Position numbers and translations under genes: made by a program
Origin: Candidatus Woesearchaeota archaeon
GTDB taxonomy: Archaea > Nanobdellota > Nanobdellia > Woesearchaeales > JAFGUC01
Direction: 5' to 3'
DNA: 64,000 nucleotides
NCBI GenBank assembly: GCA_016938695.1
Contig: JAFGUC010000043.1
Coordinates: 183,213 to 247,212 of the forward strand
The notes under the pieces: generated by a model
The model's database searches: none
Seen by the model: the letters and a program-made list of their open reading frames with translations, nothing else
What the model was told of the DNA's origin: nothing
Part shown: positions 8,140 to 16,584 of the stretch, one piece after another
Layout of the letters: every line of letters begins with the position of its first letter
Position numbering within the stretch: position 1 is the first letter of the stretch

Positions 8140-9168
8140 TTAACCAAAAAAATCAGATAAAGATTTTTGTTTTTTAGAAAAATCAACTTTAGACAATTTC
8201 TCTAAAGCAATATCAACTCTATCGACGGAAAAGTTTCTCTCATCAACTAAAAATGATTTCAACTTATCTGCATCTACATTCGTCCAATCTAAAACATAAT
8301 CATCTGTCACTGGAATATTTTTGAAGATATTAAAAACATCTTTCCAAGAAAAATCAAAATTTTTATCCCATTCTACATAAGTAAACAAATCATCAAATTT
8401 ATCGCCAAATTCACGAACAAGTTTCAATCCTTTCATTGGACCTAAACCTTTAATTCCACCCCGATTGAAATCAGTTCCAATTAAAATACCCAAAACAATT
8501 AATTGATCTTGCGTCAATTTTAATTCAGATAATAATGTTTGTTGATCAATTGTTTTCAATGAAATAGATTCTAGAGTTCCTTTCTTCTTGGATTGTGACA
8601 AAGTTAGATTTCGTAATACTTGTGGAGCACCAAATAAAAATACATCAAAATCTTGGCTTACAACGTAATCTGCATCTCCTTTTTTTACAATATATGCACA
8701 CTGCGCTTCGCCCTCGCTTGGTGCTTGAACCACAGGTAAACCTAAAATTTCTAATAAACGCTTAGAATCATCTATTATTCCTTGATCAACTTTAGTTGTC
8801 ATTTGCGCATACTTACGCATATCAACTAAATCTCCTCTTTCTTTTGCAATCTCATATTTTTCTTGAGCAGTTTCCTTAACTTTTTTTCGTCTGTCACGTT
8901 CATCTGCTTTTAATTCTGGAGGCTTTCCATCAAAAACAAAAACTAGTTTCAATCCTTTTGAAATTAAGCCAGTTACTCTACTTAAGATACCAACTAAATG
9001 TGCAGTTATTCTTCCTTGATTATCAGCTAAAGGTTTTCCATCAGGCATTCGTAAAGTAGTAAGAAATTGATAAAGCATATTCATTGTATCAACAACTAAG
9101 ATTTTTCCTTTAAGTTCTGAAAAATCAAGTTCTTTTTGATCAACTAATTTTGATAATGAAATTCCCAT
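8140..9168 (-). CDS. fen: Flap endonuclease 1
   Basis: 342 residues, full family length. The N-terminal nuclease (V-V-D-T-M-N-M-L, F-V-F-D-G-K-P-P), the helical arch region, the internal nuclease core (S-E-G-E-A-Q-C-A, Q-D-F-D-V) and the helix-two-turn-helix G-I-K-G-L-G-P-M-K-G are all present, with the metal-binding acidic residues intact. The C-terminus Q-K-S-L-S-D-F-F is a PCNA-interacting PIP box. It removes 5' flaps from Okazaki fragments. It belongs to the replication-gene concentration around the origin at 15 kb. PCNA itself is not in the window. Confidence 0.96.
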   Translation of the reverse strand: MGISLSKLVDQKELDFSELKGKILVVDTMNMLYQFLTTLRMPDGKPLADNQGRITAHLVGILSRVTGLISKGLKLVFVFDGKPPELKADERDRRKKVKETAQEKYEIAKERGDLVDMRKYAQMTTKVDQGIIDDSKRLLEILGLPVVQAPSEGEAQCAYIVKKGDADYVVSQDFDVFLFGAPQVLRNLTLSQSKKKGTLESISLKTIDQQTLLSELKLTQDQLIVLGILIGTDFNRGGIKGLGPMKGLKLVREFGDKFDDLFTYVEWDKNFDFSWKDVFNIFKNIPVTDDYVLDWTNVDADKLKSFLVDERNFSVDRVDIALEKLSKVDFSKKQKSLSDFFG

Positions 9169-9178
9169 TTTTTAAAAA

Positions 9179-10096
9179 TCACTCCATTTTCTTTACAACA
9201 AAATTTGTAAATCTCGAAATAACCTCGGTTGCTTTTTTAGTTAAATCTCCTTGATGTAAAACGAGTGCAGGAAGTTTATCTAATGTTGCTTGAACAAAAA
9301 CTTTCGACAAATCAGAATCTGATAGTTTAGACTTACTATAAGCTTTTGCATAAAATTTGACACGACCAACTTGTGAAGGGACTAATAACTCATAACTAAT
9401 CTCTTTTCCTTTCTTATCAATTACTTGTTTTACAATTGCAATATTACTTGCATCTAAATAATCATGAACAAATTTTGAAAAATCATCATCTAAAGAAGAT
9501 ATTGGTTTTTGGAAATCCTTTACCTCTTTTTGACTTTCTGATTTTGCTGGTTTTGATTCTACAACCTCTTTTTTATGTTCAACTGGTTTTTGAATAATTT
9601 CTTCTTTGACTGGAATCTCTTCCTCTTTAGCAGGTTCTTCCTCTTTTTTAGATGTTCCTTCAACTAAAATTTTGATTTCAGAAACTGCTTCTGCATCACT
9701 TAAAAGATACCACTTCCAAAAAATTTCTTCATTATCACCAAACTTAACATTCAATGGTTTTGCAAAATCTTTTATTGAACGTAAACAAACCTGAACTAAA
9801 GGATTTTGATCTTTGTCACGCAAAACTTTTTTTTCTTTTATTATTTCAAAAGCTCTTGCATCCTTCTCATTCAAATAATTACGAAAATTTTGTAATTTTT
9901 CTAATTGATTTTCAGTATAGTATAATGGAGAACCACCGATTTTTACTGTAGAAATTTTAACTTTACCTGCTGCAGAAAGTTCAGACAAAACAGCACCGAT
10001 AAAAAAAGTATTTCCTCCTAATTCCCTCATTATGTCTATTGGAATTAAAGGACCTTTATTATTCACTAACTCAAACACCGTATCTTTTGTAATCAT
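9179..10096 (-). CDS. Hypothetical winged-helix protein with charged linker
   Basis: 305 residues, not assigned to a known function. Residues 1-60 look like a winged helix (P-I-D-I-M-R-E-L-G-G and a K-I-G-G-S-P-L-Y-Y wing). Residues about 150-200 are a Lys/Glu-rich linker. The C-terminal 100 residues form a separate alpha/beta domain with V-P-S-Q-V-G-R-V-K-F-Y and L-P-A-L-V-L-H-Q-G-D-L; by eye this recalls restriction-endonuclease-like folds without a clear catalytic set. It lies ten bases upstream of FEN1 in the same direction, so a link to DNA or RNA metabolism is plausible but unproven. Confidence 0.6.
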   Translation of the reverse strand: MITKDTVFELVNNKGPLIPIDIMRELGGNTFFIGAVLSELSAAGKVKISTVKIGGSPLYYTENQLEKLQNFRNYLNEKDARAFEIIKEKKVLRDKDQNPLVQVCLRSIKDFAKPLNVKFGDNEEIFWKWYLLSDAEAVSEIKILVEGTSKKEEEPAKEEEIPVKEEIIQKPVEHKKEVVESKPAKSESQKEVKDFQKPISSLDDDFSKFVHDYLDASNIAIVKQVIDKKGKEISYELLVPSQVGRVKFYAKAYSKSKLSDSDLSKVFVQATLDKLPALVLHQGDLTKKATEVISRFTNFVVKKME

Positions 10097-10123
10097 TTTA
10101 TTAACACACCAAAAACTAAAAAA

Positions 10124-10639
10124 TTAAGGTCGCTTCCAAGCAATCTCATAATATGTAACATCTGATTCTTCATCAACTAATCCAATAAGAAGTCTCTTTT
10201 TTGTTGAATGTGCTACTCTACTTTTTGCTGCAAAATCGTACCAACTAAATTTAGTTGTCTCACTGACTGGAAAAAGAATCCATTTTGCGTGGTCTTCTCC
10301 TGGTTTTACACCTTTATCATAAATCCTAAAATCAGCACCAAACTTCAAAGCAGTTTTTACAATATAACCTCTATCTCTCATATCTTTATATGCACAAAAT
10401 CTAGGCCATAAATCCTGATTTGCTTTTTTTGCTAATTTTAAAATATCATCAAATAACAATTCTTTCTCTTTTAATGAAAAAACCGTCAATTTCTTCTTAT
10501 ACATAAGATACAGGGCTTCTATATAGGATAAAACTAACTTTGTCTCTTCCTTTACACCCATTAAATTCTTAGAAAAAATTTTATTAGCGTCATCATCAAA
10601 ATCACAAATAATTCTTTCTTGAACAATATAACCTTTCAT
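10124..10639 (-). CDS. endA: tRNA-intron endonuclease EndA
   Basis: About 171 residues, the size of the homotetrameric archaeal enzyme. The catalytic domain shows the triad in order: tyrosine in F-R-I-Y-D-K-G, histidine in G-E-D-H-A-K-W and a lysine in A-H-S-T-K-K-R-L-L. It cleaves the bulge-helix-bulge motif of tRNA and rRNA precursors. I choose the ATG reading MKGYIVQ; a GTG two codons upstream is possible. An opposite-strand TATA (CTTTTTAAACC read on this strand, about 10662-10672) gives a short leader. Confidence 0.93.
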   Translation of the reverse strand: MKGYIVQERIICDFDDDANKIFSKNLMGVKEETKLVLSYIEALYLMYKKKLTVFSLKEKELLFDDILKLAKKANQDLWPRFCAYKDMRDRGYIVKTALKFGADFRIYDKGVKPGEDHAKWILFPVSETTKFSWYDFAAKSRVAHSTKKRLLIGLVDEESDVTYYEIAWKRP

Positions 10640-10726
10640 AACCACAATTAGTCCAAAACAGGTTTAAAAAGATTTCTATATAATTTTAGAAAATTTAATA
10701 AACAAAGTTCCAAGTAAAACACAATA

Positions 10727-11635
10727 ATGGAGCTAGTTTTTTTAGGGACATCAAGTATGGTCCCAACAAAAGATAGAAATGCAAGTAGTATCTTCTTAAA
10801 ATTCGAAAACGAAGGTATCTTGTTTGATTGTGGTGAAGGAACACAAAGGCAAATGAATATTGCTGGAATCAATAGAAATTCCGTTACCCTCATCCTAATT
10901 AGCCATTGGCATGGAGATCATGTTGGTGGATTAGTTGGACTTCTTCAAACATTAAGTAACGGTGAAGAAAATAAGACAATAAAAATTTTTGGTCCAATTG
11001 GAACTAAAGAACACTTTGATCATTTGCTAAAAATGTGTGTTTTCGAAAATAAAGTCAATGTAGAAATTACAGAATTAGAACCAAAAGAAAAAGAAGAAAT
11101 AACTGTAATAGATAAAGAAAAATTCCATATAACAACAGTAAAATTAGAACATTCTACTCCTTGCATTGGTTATTCTTTCTATGTTAAAGATAAATTAAGA
11201 ATAAGAAAAACAAAACTTGATGAACTAAATATTCCTGATGGACCACATTTACAAAAATTAATTGAAGGTCAGAATATAGAATACAAAGGAAAGAAAGTAT
11301 CATATAAAGACGTAACTTACATCGTCCAAGGTAAAAAGATTTCTTTCATATGGGATACCGGACTTTGCACTGGTTGCGATATTCTTGCAAAAGAATCCGA
11401 TATATTAATTTGCGAAGCAACACATCTAGATAATTTGGCAGAAAAAGCACACAAGTACAAACATTTAACAGCACAACAAGCTGCACAAATCGCATCAAGA
11501 AACGATGCTAAAAAACTGTACTTAACACACTTTTCACAAAGATATAATAGTGTTGAAGAGATACAAAAAGAAGCTCAAGATATTTTTCCAGAAACCGTTT
11601 GTGCTTTTGATTTCTTAAAAATTAAAAAATTTTAA
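10727..11635 (+). CDS. rnz: Ribonuclease Z (tRNA 3' processing)
   Basis: 302 residues, the short-form tRNase Z. The metallo-beta-lactamase motif H-W-H-G-D-H-V-G-G, the N-terminal F-L-G-T-S-S-M-V-P-T, the Asp-containing W-D-T-G-L-C and the final L-T-H-F-S-Q-R-Y are all present, giving a complete two-zinc site. It cuts the 3' trailer of tRNA precursors. It is divergent from EndA, so two tRNA-maturation nucleases share one intergenic region. Confidence 0.95.
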   Translation: MELVFLGTSSMVPTKDRNASSIFLKFENEGILFDCGEGTQRQMNIAGINRNSVTLILISHWHGDHVGGLVGLLQTLSNGEENKTIKIFGPIGTKEHFDHLLKMCVFENKVNVEITELEPKEKEEITVIDKEKFHITTVKLEHSTPCIGYSFYVKDKLRIRKTKLDELNIPDGPHLQKLIEGQNIEYKGKKVSYKDVTYIVQGKKISFIWDTGLCTGCDILAKESDILICEATHLDNLAEKAHKYKHLTAQQAAQIASRNDAKKLYLTHFSQRYNSVEEIQKEAQDIFPETVCAFDFLKIKKF

Positions 11636-11636
11636 T

Positions 11637-11966
11637 TTATTTGTAATCACCAAAAGGATTACCATACTTTCTAATGTTTTCAATCATTACTTTATTAGGT
11701 TCTGTTTCAACTCCACGTGCAACAAGTTTTTCCCTTTTTTTAATGATGTCAAAATCAATTGACATTGGACAACTAGTTGTACAAGCACCACACAAAGAAC
11801 ATTTATAATATATATCGTCGACAATTGCAAGTTTTTCTTTAATTGCTTTAGAACGTGGTGAATCTATTTCTTTTCCAGAACCAAAAATAATAGTACAAGA
11901 TTCTTTACATAAATTACACAAATTACATCTTTCTAGATTATCATTTATTATTCTTGTAATTACCAT
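11637..11966 (-). CDS. Ferredoxin-like subunit with two [4Fe-4S] motifs (GlcF/HdrC-like)
   Basis: About 109 residues with two clusters, C-N-L-C-N-L-C-K-E-S-C and C-S-L-C-G-A-C-T-T-S-C-P, each CxxCxxCxxxC. This matches the Fe-S domain that is fused to or partners FAD-linked oxidases (GlcF, HdrC). The ATG has AGGTG four bases upstream and lies just after the FAD oxidase stop, so the three genes from 14.0 to 11.6 kb form one operon. It probably passes electrons from the flavin to the CCG subunit. Confidence 0.82.
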   Translation of the reverse strand: MVITRIINDNLERCNLCNLCKESCTIIFGSGKEIDSPRSKAIKEKLAIVDDIYYKCSLCGACTTSCPMSIDFDIIKKREKLVARGVETEPNKVMIENIRKYGNPFGDYK

Positions 11967-11972
11967 TTTCAC

Positions 11973-13328
11973 CTAAAACAAATTATTTGTTTTTAATAGA
12001 GCGTCTTTTTTTGTTTGTCCTTTCTTTTGTTTAAATAATTCAAAACGAGTAATATCAATAACTTTATCATTATTTAATAAATTGTCATAATCAAATTTAT
12101 ATTTCTTCTCTGAAAAAGAATCTTTTTCTTCTTCTGTTAAATACTCTTTTTTCATTAGACCAATTCCATGTCCACCACTAACTAAACCATCATTTTCAAA
12201 AACAAAACTGTACATCTCATGTTCTAGATTGGACGAATTAGTATTAAATCGTGGATAGAAAATTCCATTTCCTAAGTCTGCTGTCAATGGAATTGCATTA
12301 ATTTCGCATAAACGTATAAAATCAAAATATTTTTCAGATGAAAATTTTGGATCATGAACAACAATGTATTTTCTTGAGACCAACAAAGATTCGACCTTTA
12401 AAAGTTCCTCATCTACTTTTTCAACTTCCAAAACATTCCAAGGATATTTCTGTGTATTATCAATCACAAAACCTAATGCCTTTTTTACAATAGACTTGGT
12501 TTTTAATACAAAATTATTTCCTTTACTTATTTCGTCATCCAATGAAATACCTGTAGTATCAAATTCAACAAATAAAGAATATCTTTGATTTGAAACGTAA
12601 ACAGATTTAGACACAAAATAAATAGATAATATTCTAGAAGAAAATTCTCCTTTCTTAATGTCATCTAATTTTTTCAGTAATTCTTTGATACTTTGAAAAT
12701 AATATCTGCCATAAGATCTTTTTTTGACAGATGCAACAATTTTTAATCGCAATTTTGTAATTATTGCCAACGAACCTTCAGAACCAAGTATATCCTTGTA
12801 AGAATTATTTTCATTAACATAAAAAATCTTACCTGTTCCATCTATATACTCCATACCTAGAACATAATCCTCAAGTTTTCCATATCTAAAACAATATTTA
12901 CTAACATATCCTGTTGAAACAAGTCCACCCAATGTTGCAACTTTATTATCTGATTCAAATGGAAAATAAAATCCTTTATTTTTTAGAATAGAATTCAACT
13001 TATCAACTGAAACAAATGGCTCTACTTCTATCCATTTATCTTTTGTATTCACAACCTTTACTTTATTAAAATAAGACATATCGACTACAACAGAATCATT
13101 TGCAGTTGCTGAACCTGTTTTAGATGTTCCTGAACCACGTAAAGTTAAAGAGAAATCAAAACGTCTAGCAAGACCTAATAAATCTCTTATCTGGTCTGTT
13201 GACTCAGGTCTAACTACAGCAACAGGAGAACCTGTATATAATGAAGCATCAAATGCAAAACAATCAATATCTTTATGAGTTGAATATATTTGGTCTTCTC
13301 TAAAGATTTTTCTTAATTTATCGATCAT
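11973..13328 (-). CDS. FAD-linked oxidase, GlcD/D-lactate dehydrogenase family
   Basis: About 451 residues. The N-terminal PCMH-type FAD domain carries V-R-P-E-S-T-D-Q-I and R-G-S-G-T-S-K-T-G, then A-T-L-G-G-L-V-S-T-G and G-S-E-G-S-L-A-I; the C-terminal domain ends with S-G-G-H-G-I-G-L, the GlcD histidine motif. A 2-hydroxy-acid such as glycolate or D-lactate is the inferred substrate. The start is the ATG reading MIDKLRK with GAGG ten bases upstream, overlapping the CCG gene by 11 bases. The longer frame starts with TTG. Confidence 0.85.
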   Translation of the reverse strand: MIDKLRKIFREDQIYSTHKDIDCFAFDASLYTGSPVAVVRPESTDQIRDLLGLARRFDFSLTLRGSGTSKTGSATANDSVVVDMSYFNKVKVVNTKDKWIEVEPFVSVDKLNSILKNKGFYFPFESDNKVATLGGLVSTGYVSKYCFRYGKLEDYVLGMEYIDGTGKIFYVNENNSYKDILGSEGSLAIITKLRLKIVASVKKRSYGRYYFQSIKELLKKLDDIKKGEFSSRILSIYFVSKSVYVSNQRYSLFVEFDTTGISLDDEISKGNNFVLKTKSIVKKALGFVIDNTQKYPWNVLEVEKVDEELLKVESLLVSRKYIVVHDPKFSSEKYFDFIRLCEINAIPLTADLGNGIFYPRFNTNSSNLEHEMYSFVFENDGLVSGGHGIGLMKKEYLTEEEKDSFSEKKYKFDYDNLLNNDKVIDITRFELFKQKKGQTKKDALLKTNNLF

Positions 13329-14037
13329 CTTTAACCTCAATACTGTTTTTGTTCAACTCTTCAACTAAGACCTCACTCAACTCATATACTCTATAATCAG
13401 AACTATTGTCCATGAAATGTTTATAACATTTTGGACACGCAGTCACAAGAACATCTGCCTGCAAAAAATCTGCTTGATATAATAATTTTTTAGCTGATGC
13501 ATCTGCAATCTCTGGAAAATTTTCTTTTAATCCTCCACAAGCACCACAACAAATTGCATCTTTTTTATTACTAAGAAATTCAATTATTTCATATCCTGCA
13601 GCTTTTAATATATTTCTTGGTTCATCATAAATACCTAATTTACGACCCAAATTACAAGAATCATGATATGCTATTTTCAAGTCCTTATGTTTAGAATCTT
13701 TCAAAAAACCTTTTTTCAAAAAAGCATTCAAGAATTCAGTTACATGAATTACTTCAAAAGGATAATTATTCTTCAAAGTATAAGCACATGTTGGACAATT
13801 TGTGACAATAGTATTAATTCCTTTCTTTGAAAATGCAATAACATTTTTATCAATTAAAGAACTAAAATCAGAAACATAGCCTGCTTCACGTGCTGGTGCA
13901 CCACAGCAACTAATTTCATCTAGATAAACGTAATTGACTTTTAAAAAATCAAAGATTTTTCTATAATTTTCAACAATCTCTGGAAGAAAGAATTTACTAT
14001 AACAACCTGGATAATATAATATAGTTCCAAAACTCAT
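13318..14037 (-). CDS. CCG-domain (HdrB/LldE/GlpC-like) Fe-S subunit
   Basis: About 239 residues with two CCG repeats: I-S-C-C-G-A-P with upstream Y-Y-P-G-C and downstream N-C-P-T-C, then H-D-S-C, A-I-C-C-G-A-C-G-G and T-A-C-P-K-C. This is the noncubane-cluster or quinone-site module of HdrB and the electron-acceptor subunits of lactate or glycerol-3-phosphate dehydrogenases. First gene of the redox operon. I use the ATG reading MSFGTILYYPGC; the extra upstream residues begin with GTG next to the TATA box (TTTATAAATAG on this strand, about 14087-14097). Confidence 0.85.
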   Translation of the reverse strand: MSFGTILYYPGCYSKFFLPEIVENYRKIFDFLKVNYVYLDEISCCGAPAREAGYVSDFSSLIDKNVIAFSKKGINTIVTNCPTCAYTLKNNYPFEVIHVTEFLNAFLKKGFLKDSKHKDLKIAYHDSCNLGRKLGIYDEPRNILKAAGYEIIEFLSNKKDAICCGACGGLKENFPEIADASAKKLLYQADFLQADVLVTACPKCYKHFMDNSSDYRVYELSEVLVEELNKNSIEVKDDR

Positions 14038-14130
14038 ATCTGTTAGACTCAAAAACAACCACCTATACCTACTCAAGAGAAACACTATTTATAAAAATTG
14101 TTATAATAAAGAAATAATAAGTAAAAAAAA

Positions 14131-14946
14131 TTAATGTTTAAGTTGTTGCAAAGGCTTCATATCCTTCCAAGCAAGTTCAAACAATTGTTCTAATGCTGTT
14201 GCGAAAAATTGAGTATTAACCCAAACTCCTGCATCATAACTAGGGTGAACTTGTTTATCATCCATTAACATAAACAAAACTTCTTTTGAATCAATAACAC
14301 AGAATCTTGCTGGTAAGTTTTCATTATGCCTTATTTCAGCAATTCCATCTAATTCTTCAGTAATATGTAATACTTCAGAAGTTAAAGGTGCAACAATTCG
14401 AATTGCAACGCCTCGTTTATGTGCTTTTTTCAAAGCAGGTTTAAACATTTCAAATTTTCTTAATAAACCTTCAGTTGAAGTAATTAATGTAATAGAAACT
14501 TCTGCACTTTTAATCATATAATCTAAGTGATTGTATAAAGAATCTCTTCCTTTAACAGAACCAGATATATCAGTTGGATCAACTAAATCAATACCTTGTT
14601 TATGTAAAAGTGTCAATTCGTCCAAAACATCAGATTCCCTAAGTTCATCAAGCATTCTAGCACTTATATCTGCATCTTCCTTGATTTTCTTTTTAACACG
14701 CTCTAGGACTTCCTCAGGAGGTACAGCAACATATTTTATTGGTTTTCCTAGTTTTACTATAATAAACCCTTTCTTTTCTAAACTCTCTAAAACATCGTAA
14801 CTTCTACTTCTTGGGACATTAGCAATATCAGATAATTCACCTGCTGTAGAAACTCCTCTAGAAAGCAAAGCCGTCCATAGTTTACTTTCATAACTATTTA
14901 GACCAAAATCTTTTAATTTGCTTAAAAAATCCTTTTGAACAATCAT
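14131..14946 (-). CDS. TrmB-like transcription regulator 1
   Basis: 271 residues. The N-terminal winged helix (residues about 10-75: L-N-S-Y-E-S-K-L-W, V-P-R-S-R-S-Y-D-V-L) is that of the archaeal TrmB family; a short helical linker leads to a phospholipase-D-like effector-binding domain (about 100-265). It is a close paralog of the regulator at 57.7 kb, with identical stretches such as V-P-R-S-R and L-G-K-P-I-K-Y. SD GAGG precedes the ATG. It lies between the origin and the FAD-oxidase operon, oriented with that operon, so redox or carbon control is a reasonable guess. Confidence 0.83.
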   Translation of the reverse strand: MIVQKDFLSKLKDFGLNSYESKLWTALLSRGVSTAGELSDIANVPRSRSYDVLESLEKKGFIIVKLGKPIKYVAVPPEEVLERVKKKIKEDADISARMLDELRESDVLDELTLLHKQGIDLVDPTDISGSVKGRDSLYNHLDYMIKSAEVSITLITSTEGLLRKFEMFKPALKKAHKRGVAIRIVAPLTSEVLHITEELDGIAEIRHNENLPARFCVIDSKEVLFMLMDDKQVHPSYDAGVWVNTQFFATALEQLFELAWKDMKPLQQLKH

Positions 14947-14991
14947 TGTGAAAACCTCATTCCGAACATATAAGAAGAAATACCATCAACT

Positions 14992-15030
14992 AGTATTTAA
15001 AGTTTTTCTTTTTGATACTATCACATAGTA
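14992..15030 (-). promoter_or_regulatory. TrmB1 promoter with palindromic operator candidate
   Basis: Read on the minus strand, a TATA-like ACTTTAAATAC lies at about 14992-15003. Just upstream of it is a perfect inverted repeat, TACTAT-CAC-ATAGTA (15016-15030). A palindrome abutting the BRE/TATA region is a typical archaeal repressor or activator site; binding by TrmB1 itself is inference. Confidence 0.45.
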
Positions 15031-15056
15031 ACAACTATTTAATTTAATCATATAAA

Positions 15057-15084
15057 GTGGGCACACCATCATTTCCAGTGGAAC
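15057..15084 (-). repeat. ORB2, inverted origin recognition box
   Basis: On the minus strand the core is GTTCCACTGGAAA (15084-15072), followed by GATGGTGTGCCC. It faces ORB1 across the AT-rich tract. The G-string is less perfect than in ORB1. Confidence 0.78.
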
Positions 15085-15130
15085 TTTCTTAATCATAATA
15101 AAAAGTCTTTCTTAGTTTTTTTTCCAATGA

Positions 15131-15186
15131 AATTATATTATATATATTATATTTCTATATTGAAAACAATATATATATATAATAAT
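15131..15186. other. Duplex unwinding element candidate
   Basis: A run composed almost entirely of A and T, with TATATATTATAT-type repeats on both sides of a short TTGAAAAC interruption. It lies midway between the two inverted ORBs. Confidence 0.65.
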
Positions 15187-15270
15187 ATCGAGAACAACAA
15201 AAAACAACAAATGAAATTTAAAAAAAACATGAAGAAGAAGCTCTAAGGACATCTTTTTTACATTTTGAAT

Positions 15271-15296
15271 GTTCCAGTGGAAACAAAGGGGTGTCC
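15271..15296 (+). repeat. ORB1, origin recognition box
   Basis: Core GTTCCAGTGGAAA (15271-15283) with the downstream GGGG string (15288-15291). It is the best match in the window to the Orc1/Cdc6 binding site. Confidence 0.85.
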
Positions 15297-15317
15297 TATA
15301 TGTGCATTTTCATAAAG

Positions 15318-15327
15318 CTTTAAATAT
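15318..15327 (+). promoter_or_regulatory. TATA box of orc1/cdc6
   Basis: GCTTTAAATA, centred about 26 bases upstream of the Orc1 ATG at 15349. With archaeal TATA spacing the transcript would start at or next to the ATG, so the mRNA is probably leaderless. Confidence 0.65.
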
Positions 15328-15348
15328 ACTTTGTGATTTGCAAAGTAT

Positions 15349-16557
15349 ATGGTTCAACGTGATTTAGATGGTTTTTTTGAAAGTTATCTTGAAAAAGATC
15401 CACTTTTCTTAAATAAAAAAATAATACAATCCAATTATACTCCTGAAGAAATACCACATAGAGATAAAGAGATTGACTCTGTTGCAAGTATACTAGCTCC
15501 TGCATTAAGATTAGATAGACCATCAAATATTTTCATTTATGGTAAAACAGGTACAGGTAAAACATTAACTGTAAAATATGTATTAACAAGATTAGGAACT
15601 TTATGCGAAAAAAAAAGCATAAATGTTAAGTTTGTTTATATTAATTGCAAATTAAAAAGAGTTGCAGATACGGAATATCGTCTAATAGCACAGATAATTA
15701 GAGAATTAGGTAGTGATGTTCCAGCAACAGGTCTTCCAACTGATGAAGTATATAAGTTATTTTTTGATATGCTTCCATCAAAAACACAACTTCTTATTTT
15801 AGTATTAGATGAAATTGATCAATTAGTAGGAAAAGCAGGAGATGAGATTTTATACAATCTAACAAGAATAAATTCTGATTTACATAATTGTCAAATTAGT
15901 TTAATAGGAATAAGTAACGATTTAGTATTTTCAAATAATCTTGATCCAAGAGTAAAATCGTCGCTATCTGAAGAAGAACTAGTATTTCCACCATATAATG
16001 CAGTTCAATTGCAAGATATTCTACGGCACAGATCCACTTTAGCATTTAGAGAAAATAGTATAGAGGATGGTGTAATAGAAAAATGTGCTGCTTATGCTGC
16101 AAGAGAACACGGAGATGCAAGACGTGCGCTTGAATTATTAAGAGTATCTGGAGAATTAGCAGAACGTCAAAATTCTAACAAGATAAAAATGAAGCATCTT
16201 GACATGGCTGAAGAAAAAATAGAAAGAGATAGATTAGTAGATATTATTTCAACTCAACCAAAACAACATCAAGTAGTATTATATTCAATAATCAAATTAT
16301 ATATAGATAGTAAATCAAAAAGTATCTTTACAGGAGATGCTTACGAATATTACAAAACAGTTGTGAAGAAAGTTCATCTAAGACCTCTAACACAAAGAAG
16401 ATTTTCTGATATTGTTGCAGAATTAGACATGTTAGGAATAATATGTGCAAGAGTTGTAAGTAAAGGTCGATATGGAAGAACAAAAGAAATCGGAATTGAT
16501 ATTCCAGAACAAAACTTAAAAGATATTGAAAAATTATTAGAAGATATATTCAGTTAG
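15349..16557 (+). CDS. cdc6: Orc1/Cdc6 replication initiator
   Basis: 402 residues. AAA+ domain with Walker A G-K-T-G-T-G-K-T (residues 65-72), Walker B L-V-L-D-E-I-D (about 151-157), sensor-1 I-G-I-S-N-D and sensor-2 G-D-A-R-R-A-L, followed by the C-terminal winged helix (about 300-400). It binds the two ORB elements directly upstream, melts the origin and recruits MCM. It is the only initiator gene in the window and begins a block of replication genes (DP1, DP2). Confidence 0.97.
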   Translation: MVQRDLDGFFESYLEKDPLFLNKKIIQSNYTPEEIPHRDKEIDSVASILAPALRLDRPSNIFIYGKTGTGKTLTVKYVLTRLGTLCEKKSINVKFVYINCKLKRVADTEYRLIAQIIRELGSDVPATGLPTDEVYKLFFDMLPSKTQLLILVLDEIDQLVGKAGDEILYNLTRINSDLHNCQISLIGISNDLVFSNNLDPRVKSSLSEEELVFPPYNAVQLQDILRHRSTLAFRENSIEDGVIEKCAAYAAREHGDARRALELLRVSGELAERQNSNKIKMKHLDMAEEKIERDRLVDIISTQPKQHQVVLYSIIKLYIDSKSKSIFTGDAYEYYKTVVKKVHLRPLTQRRFSDIVAELDMLGIICARVVSKGRYGRTKEIGIDIPEQNLKDIEKLLEDIFS

Positions 16558-16584
16558 TTAAGCTGAGCGCTCAAAAATAGTAAA

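Larger units (their letters stand above)
15057..15296. other. Replication origin (oriC): inverted ORB pair around an AT-rich unwinding element
   Basis: The gene-free stretch from 14947 to 15348 holds two origin recognition boxes in opposite orientation. ORB1 (15271-15296, plus) reads GTTCCAGTGGAAAC followed by a G-rich half AAAGGGGTGTCC. ORB2 (15057-15084, minus) reads GTTCCACTGGAAAT then GATGGTGTGCCC. Both match the euryarchaeal ORB core TTCCANTGGAAA plus G-string. Between them is a tract of almost pure A/T (about 15131-15186) suited as a duplex unwinding element. The Orc1/Cdc6 gene begins 53 bases after ORB1, the usual arrangement of archaeal origins. Confidence 0.88.

Noticed and set aside
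15121-15190. AT-repeat tract as a CRISPR or satellite repeat
   Set aside because: Irregular AT repeats without fixed unit or spacers; its place between ORBs fits an unwinding element.
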